DNA of 64,000 nucleotides, from the NCBI RefSeq assembly GCF_007829885.1, contig NZ_VIWW01000001.1, positions 6,262,001 to 6,326,000 of the forward strand, read 5' to 3'. The position numbers were made by a program, and so were the translations under genes. The notes beneath the pieces are model-generated. The model did no database searches, was not told the origin of the DNA, and saw nothing but the letters and a program-made list of their open reading frames with translations. Origin of the DNA: Streptomyces brevispora. Its GTDB lineage: Bacteria > Actinomycetota > Actinomycetes > Streptomycetales > Streptomycetaceae. Shown here one piece after another: positions 16,866-25,179 of the stretch (position 1 is its first letter; each line of letters begins with the position of its first letter).

Positions 16866-17486
16866 TTACCGCTCCCGGACGGTGTAGGTCAGGTGCGTCA
16901 CCCTTGGGGAGGGCTCCGTGCGGACCGGCTCCAGGGCCACGCGGGCCGCGTCCACGCCCTCGAACAGGCGGATTCCGGAGCCGAACAGCACGGGTGACAG
17001 CGCGATCGAGAACTCGTCGACCAGGCCCGCGTTCACGTACTCCAAGATCGTCGCGCCGCCGCCCGCGATGCGGACGTCACGGTCGCCGGCAGCCTCGCGG
17101 GCCTGGTCGAGCGCGGTCTCGATGCCGTCGTTGACGAAGTGGAAGGTGGTCCCGCCGGGCCGCTCCCAGGGGTCACGCCTCTCGTGCGTCACGACGAACA
17201 CCGGCGTGTGGAACGGCGCCTCCTCCGGCCACATCTTCTCGCCGGCGTCGAACATGCGCTTACCCATCACGCTCGCGCCGGTGCGCTCGAAGGTCTCCCG
17301 CGCGATGTCGTTGTCGCGGCCTTCCTCGCCGCCCTCGCCAAGCTTCAGGTTCTCCCGGAAGAACCGCAGCGGGAAGATCCACTGCTGCAGTTCCATCCAC
17401 TGCTTCCCCATCAAGTCCTCGGAGGACTCGGGCGCGATGAACCCGTCCAGCGACATTGACACGCTGAAGAACACTTTCCCGGCCAT
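16866..17486 (-). CDS. Dihydrofolate reductase family protein (RibD C-terminal domain)
   Basis: A 206-aa protein of the RibD-C/DHFR-like fold: it starts KVFFSVSMSLDGFIAPE, has VMGKRMFDAGE and PVFVVTHERRDPW, and the nucleotide-binding GDRDVRIAGGGATILEYVNAG. Such proteins are thought to be NADPH-dependent reductases but are rarely characterised; it is not the folate-pathway enzyme. The ATG overlaps the stop of the AHSA1 gene by one base (TGATG), so it is the last gene of a coupled operon with AHSA1 and ArsR genes, a common trio in actinomycetes. Confidence 0.9.
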   Translation of the reverse strand: MAGKVFFSVSMSLDGFIAPESSEDLMGKQWMELQQWIFPLRFFRENLKLGEGGEEGRDNDIARETFERTGASVMGKRMFDAGEKMWPEEAPFHTPVFVVTHERRDPWERPGGTTFHFVNDGIETALDQAREAAGDRDVRIAGGGATILEYVNAGLVDEFSIALSPVLFGSGIRLFEGVDAARVALEPVRTEPSPRVTHLTYTVRER

Positions 17487-17992
17487 CAGCTCTCAGCTCC
17501 CTTCCGAACGATCTCGGTGACGTAGGCCGCCAGGTTGCTCAGGGTCTGCCGGCCGCTCTCGATCGCGTGGTACTTCTCGACCGCCTCGTCGCGCAGCTCC
17601 TTGGTGGGGAACAGCGCGCGCATCTCGATCCGGGTCGTCGCGCCGTCGGGCGCGAACGTGAGGACCGACTCGAAGGCGTTCGGGTCACCGCGGGACTCGC
17701 CGTGGAGCAATGCGATCCGCTCCGGCGGGGCGATCTCGGTCCAGGAGATCCACTCCTGGTAGTCCGTCCCATCCGGTCCGTGCATCACGAAGTCCCACTC
17801 CCCGCCGACGCGGAACTCGAACGCCCGCGTGGTGGTGGTGAACCCCTCCGGTCCCCACCACCGTGACAGGTGCCGCACCTCGGTGAACGCCTCGAACACC
17901 AGCTCCCGTGGGGCGCTGATGGCCCGGGAGATCACGATTTCACGGTCGGCCGTCGCTGACTGCGCCGGCGTCTCCCGTCCTGTCGCTGCCAT
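17486..17992 (-). CDS. AHSA1/SRPBCC domain protein
   Basis: A 168-aa START-like protein with the Activator of Hsp90 ATPase homologue domain: ISRAISAPRELVFEAFTEVR and HLSRWWGPEGFTTTTRAFEF, then GGEWDFVMHGPDGTDYQEWI. These beta-barrel proteins bind hydrophobic ligands. Genes of this type next to ArsR regulators are often the regulated target. It sits 3 bases after the ArsR gene and is coupled to the reductase-like gene. The ligand is unknown. Confidence 0.9.
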   Translation of the reverse strand: MAATGRETPAQSATADREIVISRAISAPRELVFEAFTEVRHLSRWWGPEGFTTTTRAFEFRVGGEWDFVMHGPDGTDYQEWISWTEIAPPERIALLHGESRGDPNAFESVLTFAPDGATTRIEMRALFPTKELRDEAVEKYHAIESGRQTLSNLAAYVTEIVRKGAES

Positions 17993-17995
17993 CGG

Positions 17996-18337
17996 TCACT
18001 CCTCCTGTTTTGCCTGCTTGAGGTCCTGTACGTACTCGTCCAGCCGGTCGAAGCTCTCGTTCCAGAACCGCTCGAACCCGCCGGTCCACTCGTGGACCGG
18101 TCGCAGCCCGCGGGCGTCTAGGCCGTACAGGCGCTGCTTGCCCGCCCTGCGGTCCCGCACCAGTCCGACCTCCCGGAGCACCCGCAGATGTTTGGATGCC
18201 CCCGGCTGGGTCATCCCCAACTCCTGGGCCAACTCGGTCACCGGCCGCTCACCCGCCCGCAGCAGCAGCAGGATCTCCCGGCGCTGCGGCTCGGCGATCG
18301 CGTTGAAGACGTCCGATGTCGTCGCTGCTCGTGCCAT
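17996..18337 (-). CDS. ArsR-family HTH regulator without obvious metal site
   Basis: A winged-helix repressor: FNAIAEPQRREILLLLRAGE, VTELAQELGMTQPGASKHLR and VLREVGLVRDRRAGKQRLYG. No Cys pair is present, so it belongs to the SRPBCC-linked ArsR subgroup rather than to metal sensors. The C-terminus (EWTGGFERFWNESFDRLDEY) is typical of that subgroup. I prefer the ATG at 18337 (MARAATTSDVF) over the one at 18364 because the latter would lie on top of the palindrome at 18346-18359, which is better explained as the operator of this self-regulated operon. Confidence 0.88.
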   Translation of the reverse strand: MARAATTSDVFNAIAEPQRREILLLLRAGERPVTELAQELGMTQPGASKHLRVLREVGLVRDRRAGKQRLYGLDARGLRPVHEWTGGFERFWNESFDRLDEYVQDLKQAKQEE

Positions 18338-18345
18338 GGATTCAT

Positions 18346-18359
18346 CATATTCCGATATG
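18346..18359. promoter_or_regulatory. CATAT-N4-ATATG palindrome, candidate ArsR operator
   Basis: CATATTCCGATATG is AT-rich in very GC-rich DNA and lies just upstream of the preferred ArsR start. It is a good candidate for the autoregulatory operator or the promoter -10 region. Confidence 0.5.
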
Positions 18360-18470
18360 GGCATGCGTCAAGCCGGAGAGGATCGGGCGGGTCTTGTCAG
18401 GCAACGATCGTGGCCCTTGTCGGCGGCTGCGGACACCGAGCGAAGGCAGGCCCCGGCGTTCGGCGCGACT

Positions 18471-18511
18471 GGTCTGACCCGGACGGAAACCGTCACGCTT
18501 CCCGTTCGCAC
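18471..18511 (+). repeat. Short direct repeat copy B
   Basis: Partner of 16480-16520 in the same orientation, about three-quarters identical over 41 bases. It lies beyond the promoter side of the ArsR operon, so the operon is bracketed. The rest of 18365-18797 shows no recognisable gene. Confidence 0.45.
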
Positions 18512-18797
18512 AAATGAGTAGTTCTGGGAGGTTTGCGGACCCTCACTGGACCATGCACGGTTTGCCCCCGATCTTCGTTCTGCCGCACTCGCGGCGGCCA
18601 GGTCGCCCCGAAGTACCGCACCCCGCGCTCCATGCCGGTGCCCTCCAGCTCCGCGCCGAGCTGGAGGTGAAGCCCCCCCCTCCGGCCGCGGTCCCGGCCG
18701 CGCGTGGGGGAGGGGATGCCGCAGTGCCGGAGGCCGCGACGAAGCCCACGAGAGTCTCACCGGCCCCCTCCCGGGGGTTTACGGCCCGTCCTGGTGC

Positions 18798-19016
18798 GGC
18801 GCCCGCCCTGTTCGCGTTCTTCGCGGGCATGGCCGAGTCCGAGCGCGAGTGCATCCGGGAAGAGTCCCGGTGGAAGGCCAGGCGCCCGCCCGCGAGCGCG
18901 GCCGTCACGGAGGGTGCCCCAAGGTCGTCGTCGACGATACGGCCGACCACGCCCGTGCCCTGCGCGCAGAAGTGGGCGACGCCCCACCCCGACGCGCCCC
19001 GCAGGCCCCGGCCTAG
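18798..19016 (+). pseudogene. Serine recombinase (resolvase) remnant
   Basis: The frame ALFAFFAGMAESERECIREE matches the linker after the catalytic domain of resolvases (FAFFAxMAExERxxIRE). Homology then moves to another frame with ARERGRHGGCPKVVVDDTAD, the conserved GRxGGRP segment before the DNA-binding HTH, and ends at TAG 19014-19016. There is no catalytic Ser domain upstream, so only a frameshifted fragment remains. Confidence 0.55.
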
Positions 19017-19105
19017 CTGGTGGAGCGGGCGACGGAACGGCTCACGTCCCGTCCCGAGCTGTACTGACTCCGGGGGCGGGTGGCAGGGCCGGTAGCGTCT
19101 CGCCC

Positions 19106-19768
19106 GTGACCCTCACGCTGCTGCACACCTCCCCGGTCCACGTCCCGGTCTTCGACGCGCTGCGCGACTCCGGCCATCCGGGGCTCGCCCTGCGCCACCT
19201 CGTGCACGAGGAACTGCTCGACCGGGCCGCAGCGATGGGACCGGAGGTGGTGAGGGGCGATATCGAGGCGCTGCTCACGGGTGCCGTGGCCGAGGGGGCC
19301 GCGGCCGTGCTCTGTACCTGCTCGACGATCGGCGGGGTCGCCGAGTCGGCAGGCGCGGCGCTGGGTGTCCCGGTGCTGCGGCTCGACCGGCCGATGGCGG
19401 CCGCCGCCGCCCGCGCGCAGCGGGTGACCGTCATCGCGGCGCTGGCCGCCACCCTGCCGCCGACCCTCGCGCTGCTCGCCGAGGAGGCGGCCGGGGTGGG
19501 CCGGGGGCCGGCGGAGGTGCGTACCGTTCTCGTCGACGGTGCCTGGGGGCGCTTCGAGGCCGGCGACCGTGACGGCTATCTGGGGCTGGTGGCCGCCGCG
19601 GTGGACGCGGTGACCGACACCGACGTGATCGTGCTGGCCCAGGCATCCATGGCCGAGGCCGTCACCCGTACGGCCACCGGGATCCCCGTCCTGTCCAGCC
19701 CGCGTGCGGGACTTGCCGCCGCCGCGGCGGCAGCTGCCGGTGTACCGGGCCGGGCGGGTCATTTGTAG
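19106..19768 (+). CDS. Aspartate/glutamate racemase family protein
   Basis: A 220-aa protein of the Asp/Glu/hydantoin racemase fold: the start LTLLHTSPVHVPVFDALRD, the first catalytic Cys in AAAVLCTCSTIGG, and ITxxG-like blocks (VTVIAALAATLPPTLALL). The second Cys expected in true racemases is not obvious: the equivalent region reads DVIVLAQASMAE, with Ala-Gln-Ala. The enzyme may therefore be a one-Cys relative such as an arylmalonate decarboxylase or isomerase type, or non-racemase. The GTG at 19106 is chosen because homology starts at its first residues. Confidence 0.8.
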   Translation: MTLTLLHTSPVHVPVFDALRDSGHPGLALRHLVHEELLDRAAAMGPEVVRGDIEALLTGAVAEGAAAVLCTCSTIGGVAESAGAALGVPVLRLDRPMAAAAARAQRVTVIAALAATLPPTLALLAEEAAGVGRGPAEVRTVLVDGAWGRFEAGDRDGYLGLVAAAVDAVTDTDVIVLAQASMAEAVTRTATGIPVLSSPRAGLAAAAAAAAGVPGRAGHL

Positions 19769-19852
19769 CCCGTACGTATGGACTCGCCGGGCGCGGGCAG
19801 CCGCTCCGGGAGACGGTGGAAGAGATCCACCCCGACCGTTCGGAGGCCCGAG

Positions 19853-20077
19853 ATGACCCATCCGTTCCCCGACCCCGTTCCGCCCACGCCCACCCCGGGG
19901 CCGATTCCGGGGCCGCCCCGGCCGCTGCCGGAGCCGACGCCCGTACCGCCGGGGCCGACACCGGCACCGCCTGCTCCCACCCCGCCGGGTCCCGCGCCCG
20001 ATCCGATCCCGCAGCCGCCCGCGCCGAACCCCGAGCCGGTGCCGCCGCCGGAGCCCGAGCCCTCACCGGTCGGCTGA
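19853..20077 (+). CDS. Small proline-rich protein
   Basis: An ATG at 19853 follows GGAGG by about 7 bases and encodes 74 residues dominated by Pro with Pro-Thr, Pro-Gly and Pro-Glu repeats (PTPTPGPIPGPPRPLPEPTP). There is no signal peptide, membrane helix or domain, and the chain must be extended or polyproline-II. The good ribosome site and uninterrupted pattern favour a real gene, but low-complexity GC sequence can mimic coding. Function unknown; it ends 21 bases from the convergent MarR gene. Confidence 0.5.
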   Translation: MTHPFPDPVPPTPTPGPIPGPPRPLPEPTPVPPGPTPAPPAPTPPGPAPDPIPQPPAPNPEPVPPPEPEPSPVG

Positions 20078-20098
20078 CCGGCCGCCGCTCCCGCCGCC

Positions 20099-20542
20099 TC
20101 AGCCCTCGGTCAGTACGGCCTCGGCCCGTGCGGTGACCGCGGTCAGTACCCGGCCCGCCGCGGCCAGGTCCTCGGCCGGCAGGTCCGCGTAGAGCCGGGC
20201 GGTGATCTCGGCGGTGCCGGTCCCGATCCTGCGCTGCAGCTCCTGTCCCGCGGCCGTCAGGACCAGCCGTGACACATCACCCGGCAGCTCCTCCAGCAGA
20301 CCGGCGCCGATCAGCTCGGACAGCGTCGACTCCGCGACCGCGGCCTCGATCTTCAGCGTGGCGGTCATCCGGCCGGCCAGCCGCCGGCGTTCGACGAGCC
20401 CGTCGCTGTCCGCGGTGGCGTTCAGCGCCACGCACTGGTGGAAGGTGGTCCCGGTACCGGCCAGCAGCCGCTCCAGGACCGCGCGCGTGGCGTAGTGGGC
20501 CTGGCCGATGACCTGGCCGTTGACGGTTGGTGCGGCGGACAT
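20099..20542 (-). CDS. MarR-like winged-helix protein
   Basis: A 147-aa protein starting MSAAPTVNGQVIGQAHYATR, with a helix-rich core (TTFHQCVALNATADSDGLVE), a recognition-helix region (TATLKIEAAVAESTLSELIG) and the wing LLEELPGDVSRLVLTAAGQE. It resembles MarR regulators, but helix 3 is less canonical. It lies 2 bases downstream of the MarR gene at 20545 and must be cotranscribed; it may be a partner or a target of that regulator. Confidence 0.75.
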   Translation of the reverse strand: MSAAPTVNGQVIGQAHYATRAVLERLLAGTGTTFHQCVALNATADSDGLVERRRLAGRMTATLKIEAAVAESTLSELIGAGLLEELPGDVSRLVLTAAGQELQRRIGTGTAEITARLYADLPAEDLAAAGRVLTAVTARAEAVLTEG

Positions 20543-20544
20543 GG

Positions 20545-21024
20545 TTACTCCTTCGTGGGAGGGACGGTCACTGCGGGAACCGGTACGTCGAGCAGCGCCG
20601 TCAGCATCTGGGTGAACGCCTCCGCGTCCGGTCCGTCCAGTCCGCCCAGCGGCGCCAGCATCCCGTCGAGGAGCCGGTGCACCACCTCGACCGCCCGGCC
20701 CGTCACGGCGCGTCCTTCGTCCGTCAGCGACAGCTGGACCGCCCTGGTGTCGGAGGGGTCGGCGGTGCGCCCGACGAGCCCGGCGGCCTCCAGCCCGCGT
20801 GCCAGCTTCGACACGTAGAGGGGTTCGAGCCCGGTGTGGTCGGCGAGCCCGCGCTGGCTCGGCCGCAGCCCCAACTGCCGCATACCCAGCAGGGATGCCA
20901 GCAGTGAGTACTGTGCGTGCGTCAGTCCCAGCGGCGCCAGCGACCGGTCGATGGCCACTCGCCACTTCATCGACAGACGCCAGACCAGGAAGCCGGGGGT
21001 CGGACCCTCAAGTGCGTTGCTCAT
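20545..21024 (-). CDS. MarR family transcriptional regulator
   Basis: A 159-aa classical MarR protein: GFLVWRLSMKWRVAIDRSLA, the helix pair PLGLTHAQYSLLASLLGMRQ, the recognition helix HTGLEPLYVSKLARGLEAAG and the wing DTRAVQLSLTDEGRAV. The first gene of a two-gene operon, it starts 13 bases from a 15-nt palindrome (21037-21051) that is probably its own operator. Confidence 0.9.
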   Translation of the reverse strand: MSNALEGPTPGFLVWRLSMKWRVAIDRSLAPLGLTHAQYSLLASLLGMRQLGLRPSQRGLADHTGLEPLYVSKLARGLEAAGLVGRTADPSDTRAVQLSLTDEGRAVTGRAVEVVHRLLDGMLAPLGGLDGPDAEAFTQMLTALLDVPVPAVTVPPTKE

Positions 21025-21036
21025 GGCGGATACAGT

Positions 21037-21051
21037 ACATAGATACTATGT
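21037..21051. promoter_or_regulatory. Palindromic operator candidate ACATAG-N3-CTATGT
   Basis: A perfect 6+6 palindrome around three bases, AT-rich and immediately upstream of the MarR operon, as expected for an autoregulatory MarR site. Confidence 0.65.
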
Positions 21052-21128
21052 CCATGGCTACTAATTGCGAAGGTCTCTGAGGCTGGCTTCCGGCGACAGC
21101 ACCGGATCCGTGGTGAGGGGCTCAGGAC

Positions 21129-22535
21129 TCAGGGGTTCAGGGGGTACAGGCCCAGCAGGGCGTCGGCGTGCGACAGGCCGCTCTCCGCCGAGAGCGACTC
21201 CAGTGACTGGGCGTCGCGCACCGGTGCGAAGCGCACCGCGGTGCCGTCCTGCCCGGTTCCCCCGGCCGTCCCGAATCCGTACACCGCGGGCCGCGGCAGG
21301 CTGTTGTAGGACCACGGGGTGGAGAAGTAGTACGCGCCGGTGTCGTACAGCACCACGTAGTCACCCTCCCGCAGCTCCGGCAGCTCCCGGGCATGGGCGA
21401 CGACGTCCCCGGCGAAGCAGCACGGTCCCGCGATGTCCTGGACGAGCGGCGGCCCGTCCTTGGGACGGCCCTCGGCATCGAACGCGCCGACCCGCAGCGG
21501 CCAGGCGTCCGGCATGAAAACGGTCCGGGTGGCGGTCTGGGCGCCCGCGTGGGTGAGTGCGATACGGCGGCCGCCGGCATCCTTCGTGTACTCGACCAGC
21601 GCCCCGATGAAGCCGTTCTTGGCCAGCAGGGACCGGCCGAACTCGGTGATCAGCGCATACCGGCCGTCGAGGAGTCCGGGAACCGCCGCGCGCAGCGCCG
21701 CCACGTACGCGGCGAAGGTGGGCCGCACCGAGTCGTCGGCGAAGTTGACCGGCAGGCCGCCGCCGATGTCGAGGCCGGTGATCTGCCGGGTGCCGAGCCT
21801 GCTATTGATCTCCTCGGCCAGCCGGTACGTCTGCGCGACCCCGTCCGCGATCAGCTCCAGGGAACAGCCCTGCGAACCGACATGGGCGTGCAGACGGTTC
21901 AGCCAGGGGTGTGCGGCGAACGCCTCCACGATCCGTTCGCGCGCGCCGGGGTCGCGCAGCGCCACGCCGAACTTGGAGGTGGCGGTGGCCGTGCTCATCG
22001 CCCCGATGGAACCGCCGCCGACCTGGGGGTTGACCCGGAGCCCGATGGCGGACACCGAATTGGCGGGCCGCAGCGCGACGATACGGTCCACCTCGTCGAG
22101 GTTGTCGGCGTTGAGCGCCACGCCGAGCGCGAGGGCCCGGCGGATCTCCTCCCGTGTCTTGGCGGGGGAGTCCAGGACGATCTTCGAGGGCGCGAAGCCC
22201 GCGTCGAGCGCGATCCGCAGCTCACCGGGGCTCGCCACCTCGCAGCCCATGCCGCACTCGGCGAGCAGCCGCAGCACGGGCACGAGCGACGCCGCCTTGG
22301 CGGCGAAGGTGTGCAGCACTCCGGGCGCCCCCGGCGCTCCCGGCACCCCGGAGAACGCCTCGTGGAGCGCGGCGACCGAATCGCGTACCCCGTCCGTGTC
22401 GACGAAACCGGCGACCGGGCAGGACTCGCCGAGCAGGCCGGTGGCCACGGCGTGCCGGACCGCGGCCGCGACACGCGCGGAGGACGACGGGGCGGAGGAC
22501 GGCCGCGCGCAGGAGGCCGACGAGGGAAGGCTCAT
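21129..22535 (-). CDS. PLP-dependent decarboxylase, alanine racemase fold (LysA/ornithine decarboxylase type)
   Basis: A fold-type III PLP enzyme of about 468 aa. The PLP lysine is in VLHTFAAKAASLVPVLRLLA; HAHVGSQG and GLDIGGGLP bind the phosphate; the C-terminal barrel carries GPCCFAGDVV with the active-site Cys and DTGAYYFSTPWSYN. It is related to diaminopimelate, ornithine and arginine decarboxylases, but the exact substrate cannot be read. I use the ATG at 22535 (MSLPSSASC); an upstream ATG at 22595 adds 20 residues of poor quality. It is downstream of, and codirectional with, the PucR regulator. Confidence 0.85.
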   Translation of the reverse strand: MSLPSSASCARPSSAPSSSARVAAAVRHAVATGLLGESCPVAGFVDTDGVRDSVAALHEAFSGVPGAPGAPGVLHTFAAKAASLVPVLRLLAECGMGCEVASPGELRIALDAGFAPSKIVLDSPAKTREEIRRALALGVALNADNLDEVDRIVALRPANSVSAIGLRVNPQVGGGSIGAMSTATATSKFGVALRDPGARERIVEAFAAHPWLNRLHAHVGSQGCSLELIADGVAQTYRLAEEINSRLGTRQITGLDIGGGLPVNFADDSVRPTFAAYVAALRAAVPGLLDGRYALITEFGRSLLAKNGFIGALVEYTKDAGGRRIALTHAGAQTATRTVFMPDAWPLRVGAFDAEGRPKDGPPLVQDIAGPCCFAGDVVAHARELPELREGDYVVLYDTGAYYFSTPWSYNSLPRPAVYGFGTAGGTGQDGTAVRFAPVRDAQSLESLSAESGLSHADALLGLYPLNP

Positions 22536-22641
22536 GGAACGAGAGTCGGTGATGGGGGCCCCACAGATCTCTGTCGAGCAGGACAGCATCGGCACGGGTT
22601 CTTGGCCGGGCGGCCAAGGACCGTGCGAACAGGGGGCAAAT

Positions 22642-24297
22642 CTAACCGGTGAGACGGACGGCGAGGGTGATGAGCAGCCTGGTGTCGGGCTCGTCCAGGT
22701 CCACGCCGAACCGTTCCCGGGCGCGTCGCAGCCGGTACCGGAGCGTGTTCGGGTGAACCACGAGCCGGGCCGCCGCGCGGGTCACGTCGCCCGACGCGTC
22801 CAGGTACGCGGCCAGTGAGCGCACCAGTTCACCGCCGGCCGCCAGATCGGCCCGTACGAGGTCGTGCACCGGCCCGCTGCCCGACTCCCACACCGGTCGT
22901 ACGGCATCCAGGACCCGCACGACGTCGAGCGAGGGGCCGACGCCCGCGGCATCCGCGTACCGCGCCGAGTCCGCCTCGCCCTCTCCGTCCCGGACCGCCC
23001 CGCCGCCCCGGGCCGCACGCTCGCGGAGCACCCGTGCGATCAGCGCGGCCTGCTCGCAGGAGGACCTGGCCCGCAGTGCGGTGGGCACCACCGGGCCCGC
23101 ACCGGCCCGGACCGGGACCCTGCCCGGCAGGGACCGGGCCAGGGCGGCCAGCTCCCGGGCCAGCCCCAGCACGTCACGTTCCCGGCCCGTGTCCACCGGC
23201 AGCAGGACCAGCAGCCGGTCACCGTCGCGCAGCACCCGCACCGACGGGCGGTACGACACGGCCTGCAGGGCGAGGACATCGAGCGTGCGGTCGCCCGCCG
23301 GTGCCCCGCTGTCGCGTTCCGCCACCACGACCGCACAGGCCGCGTCGGGCGAAAGGCCCAGCGACCAGGCGTGCGTGCGAGCGTCCCCCTCCCCGAACAG
23401 CAGCCCCCGCAACGCGAGTTCACTGCGGCGCGCTGATCCGCTCTCGCGCAGCCGGTGCCGCACCAGATGGGGTGCGGCGGCCTCGGCGGCACGGCGCAGC
23501 GCGTCCGCCGCCCACGGGGACAGGCTGCGCCCGTCCGCGGCCGCCCAGATGGAGCCGAGGACCTCGGGGCCGCTGCGGACCGCGACGACCAGGCGCTCCG
23601 GACCATCGGCGTCCGCGGCACGGTGGATCACGTCCCGGGAGGTCCACAGTGCGCGCAGCATCCCGCTGCGGCGCAGCTCCGCCACCCGCCACTCGGGCAC
23701 CCGGCCGCCCAGGACGGTGGACCGGCGCAGCCCGTCGGCCTCCGGCCCGGTCGCGGAGTGGGCCAGGACCCGGAACCGGGTGTCCTCGATGGTGATCGCG
23801 CCCCCGGTGTACTCGGCGATGGCCGCGGCGAGCGCGGCCAGACTCTCCGCACCGCCGTCCGGCACCGCCGCGCCCTCCTCGCCGCTGCCCGCCCGCGCAC
23901 AGGCCAGCGCGGAGCGCACCAGAGCCGCGGTGTCCGTCCAGTCGGCCCACACCGCCCGGGTGAGCAGCGCGATGCCCGACTCCTCGGCGGCGGCCAGTAC
24001 CTCCGGTGCGGCGGCCTCGCCCTCCGCGTCGCGCAGCACCACGCCCGAGGCGCCGCGCCGGGCGGCCTCACGCACCGGCCCCGCCGCCCCGGCCGACGCG
24101 GCGGGCGCACCCACCACCAGCACCAGGCACCCGTCGAGCGGCTGCGCGGGTCCCTCGTCCCCGACCGCCACGGCCCGCACGCCGACGTCCTGGCCGGCCG
24201 GGGCCAGCAGCAGCCGCAGCGTTCCGCTGTCGTCGAAGGCCAGGATCTCGCGCAGCGTGACCGCGGGCTCCGGTGGGACGGGCGTACGGCTTGTCAT
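22642..24297 (-). CDS. PucR family transcriptional regulator
   Basis: This 551-aa protein has the N-terminal PucR sensory domain (TLREILAFDDSGTLRLLLAP and GVVLRDAEGEAAAPEV), a central GGDEF-like/CdaR region and the C-terminal HTH_30 (ASGDVTRAAARLVVHPNTLR then YRLRRARERFGVDLDEP). The family controls purine, amino-acid or sugar-diacid catabolism. It is 107 bases upstream of the PLP decarboxylase on the same strand, so the decarboxylase is a likely target. It could also influence the adjacent encapsulin operon. Confidence 0.9.
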   Translation of the reverse strand: MTSRTPVPPEPAVTLREILAFDDSGTLRLLLAPAGQDVGVRAVAVGDEGPAQPLDGCLVLVVGAPAASAGAAGPVREAARRGASGVVLRDAEGEAAAPEVLAAAEESGIALLTRAVWADWTDTAALVRSALACARAGSGEEGAAVPDGGAESLAALAAAIAEYTGGAITIEDTRFRVLAHSATGPEADGLRRSTVLGGRVPEWRVAELRRSGMLRALWTSRDVIHRAADADGPERLVVAVRSGPEVLGSIWAAADGRSLSPWAADALRRAAEAAAPHLVRHRLRESGSARRSELALRGLLFGEGDARTHAWSLGLSPDAACAVVVAERDSGAPAGDRTLDVLALQAVSYRPSVRVLRDGDRLLVLLPVDTGRERDVLGLARELAALARSLPGRVPVRAGAGPVVPTALRARSSCEQAALIARVLRERAARGGGAVRDGEGEADSARYADAAGVGPSLDVVRVLDAVRPVWESGSGPVHDLVRADLAAGGELVRSLAAYLDASGDVTRAAARLVVHPNTLRYRLRRARERFGVDLDEPDTRLLITLAVRLTG

Positions 24298-24381
24298 GGG
24301 AGCCGAGCATACGAGCGCCCGCCCGGGGGGCTGCCGCGCGCATCGGACGACGGCCGGGTCCGTACGGCCTGCGGCGTCGGT

Positions 24382-25179
24382 TCAGGCGATGATCGGGACC
24401 ACGGCCTCCGGCGTCAGCATCCGGAAGGTGAACGACTGGTGGAAGTACAGACTGATGGTCGTCGCGTCATGGTCCTGGTAGCCGATCGACAGGTCCTCAC
24501 CCAGACACAGTTCGAAGTCGCCGCCCCGGGTGGACAGCAGCACCCCGCCCGCCACCGCCGGCGCCCACAGGATCTGGTCGTCCAGCAGCCGCGCCAGATG
24601 CGTGGAGACCGGATACCCGTGGTCGGACGTCTCGGTCGCCTCCGTGAACGCGTCGGCGCCCAGCAGCAGCCGGTACGGTCCGTCGACCCCGGCCAGCCGC
24701 AGCTGGGTCAGCGCCTGGCTGACCGTGGCCGGATAGTCCCGGGCATCCGCCGGAAGCGGCAGCGCGGTGTGCGAGGAACCGTCCCGCAGACCGGTGATCC
24801 CGGCCGCCGCGTAGCCGTCGATGACCGCCATGTCCTCGGCGAACGCACAGGTCCGGGCGGCGTCCTTGACGGGCTGCCAGTCACTGTCGGCGGAGCCGCG
24901 CTCGACGTCGTCCACCGCCGCCCGGGTCACCGTGAACGGCACCCGCCACTCGATGACCGGCGTCGATGTGCGGGCACGGGCCATGACGTCGGGGGTGGGC
25001 GGGTCGATGTTCCGGAAATGGCCGTCGCCCACGGCCGCCAGCTGCGGGCCCTCGGGCCCGCGGACGTCGATGACCCGGCGGCCCGCCAGATGGCGGCTGA
25101 AGGTGCGCCGGGCCTCTTCTTCGATCTGGTCCCAGGCGGCTTGCGTGACAGGGGCGAGTGCGCGGTGGAGGTTGTTCAT
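24382..25179 (-). CDS. Encapsulin shell protein (family 1)
   Basis: A 265-aa shell protein that assembles an icosahedral protein compartment of HK97 fold. Family features are the N-terminus NNLHRALAPVTQAAWDQIEE, RRVIDVRGPEGPQLAAVGDG, PVIEWRVPFTVTRAAVDDVE and the C-terminal LYFHQSFTFRMLTPEAVVPI. Length is normal for T=1 shells. The ATG at 25179 overlaps the DyP stop codon (TGATG); a GTG one codon upstream is an alternative. Its cargo is the DyP peroxidase encoded just before it. Confidence 0.95.
   Translation of the reverse strand: MNNLHRALAPVTQAAWDQIEEEARRTFSRHLAGRRVIDVRGPEGPQLAAVGDGHFRNIDPPTPDVMARARTSTPVIEWRVPFTVTRAAVDDVERGSADSDWQPVKDAARTCAFAEDMAVIDGYAAAGITGLRDGSSHTALPLPADARDYPATVSQALTQLRLAGVDGPYRLLLGADAFTEATETSDHGYPVSTHLARLLDDQILWAPAVAGGVLLSTRGGDFELCLGEDLSIGYQDHDATTISLYFHQSFTFRMLTPEAVVPIIA

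Noticed and set aside
16904..18760. Plus-strand and alternative frames over the DHFR/AHSA1/ArsR operon
   Set aside because: They mirror the three well-supported minus-strand genes and show no domains of their own.
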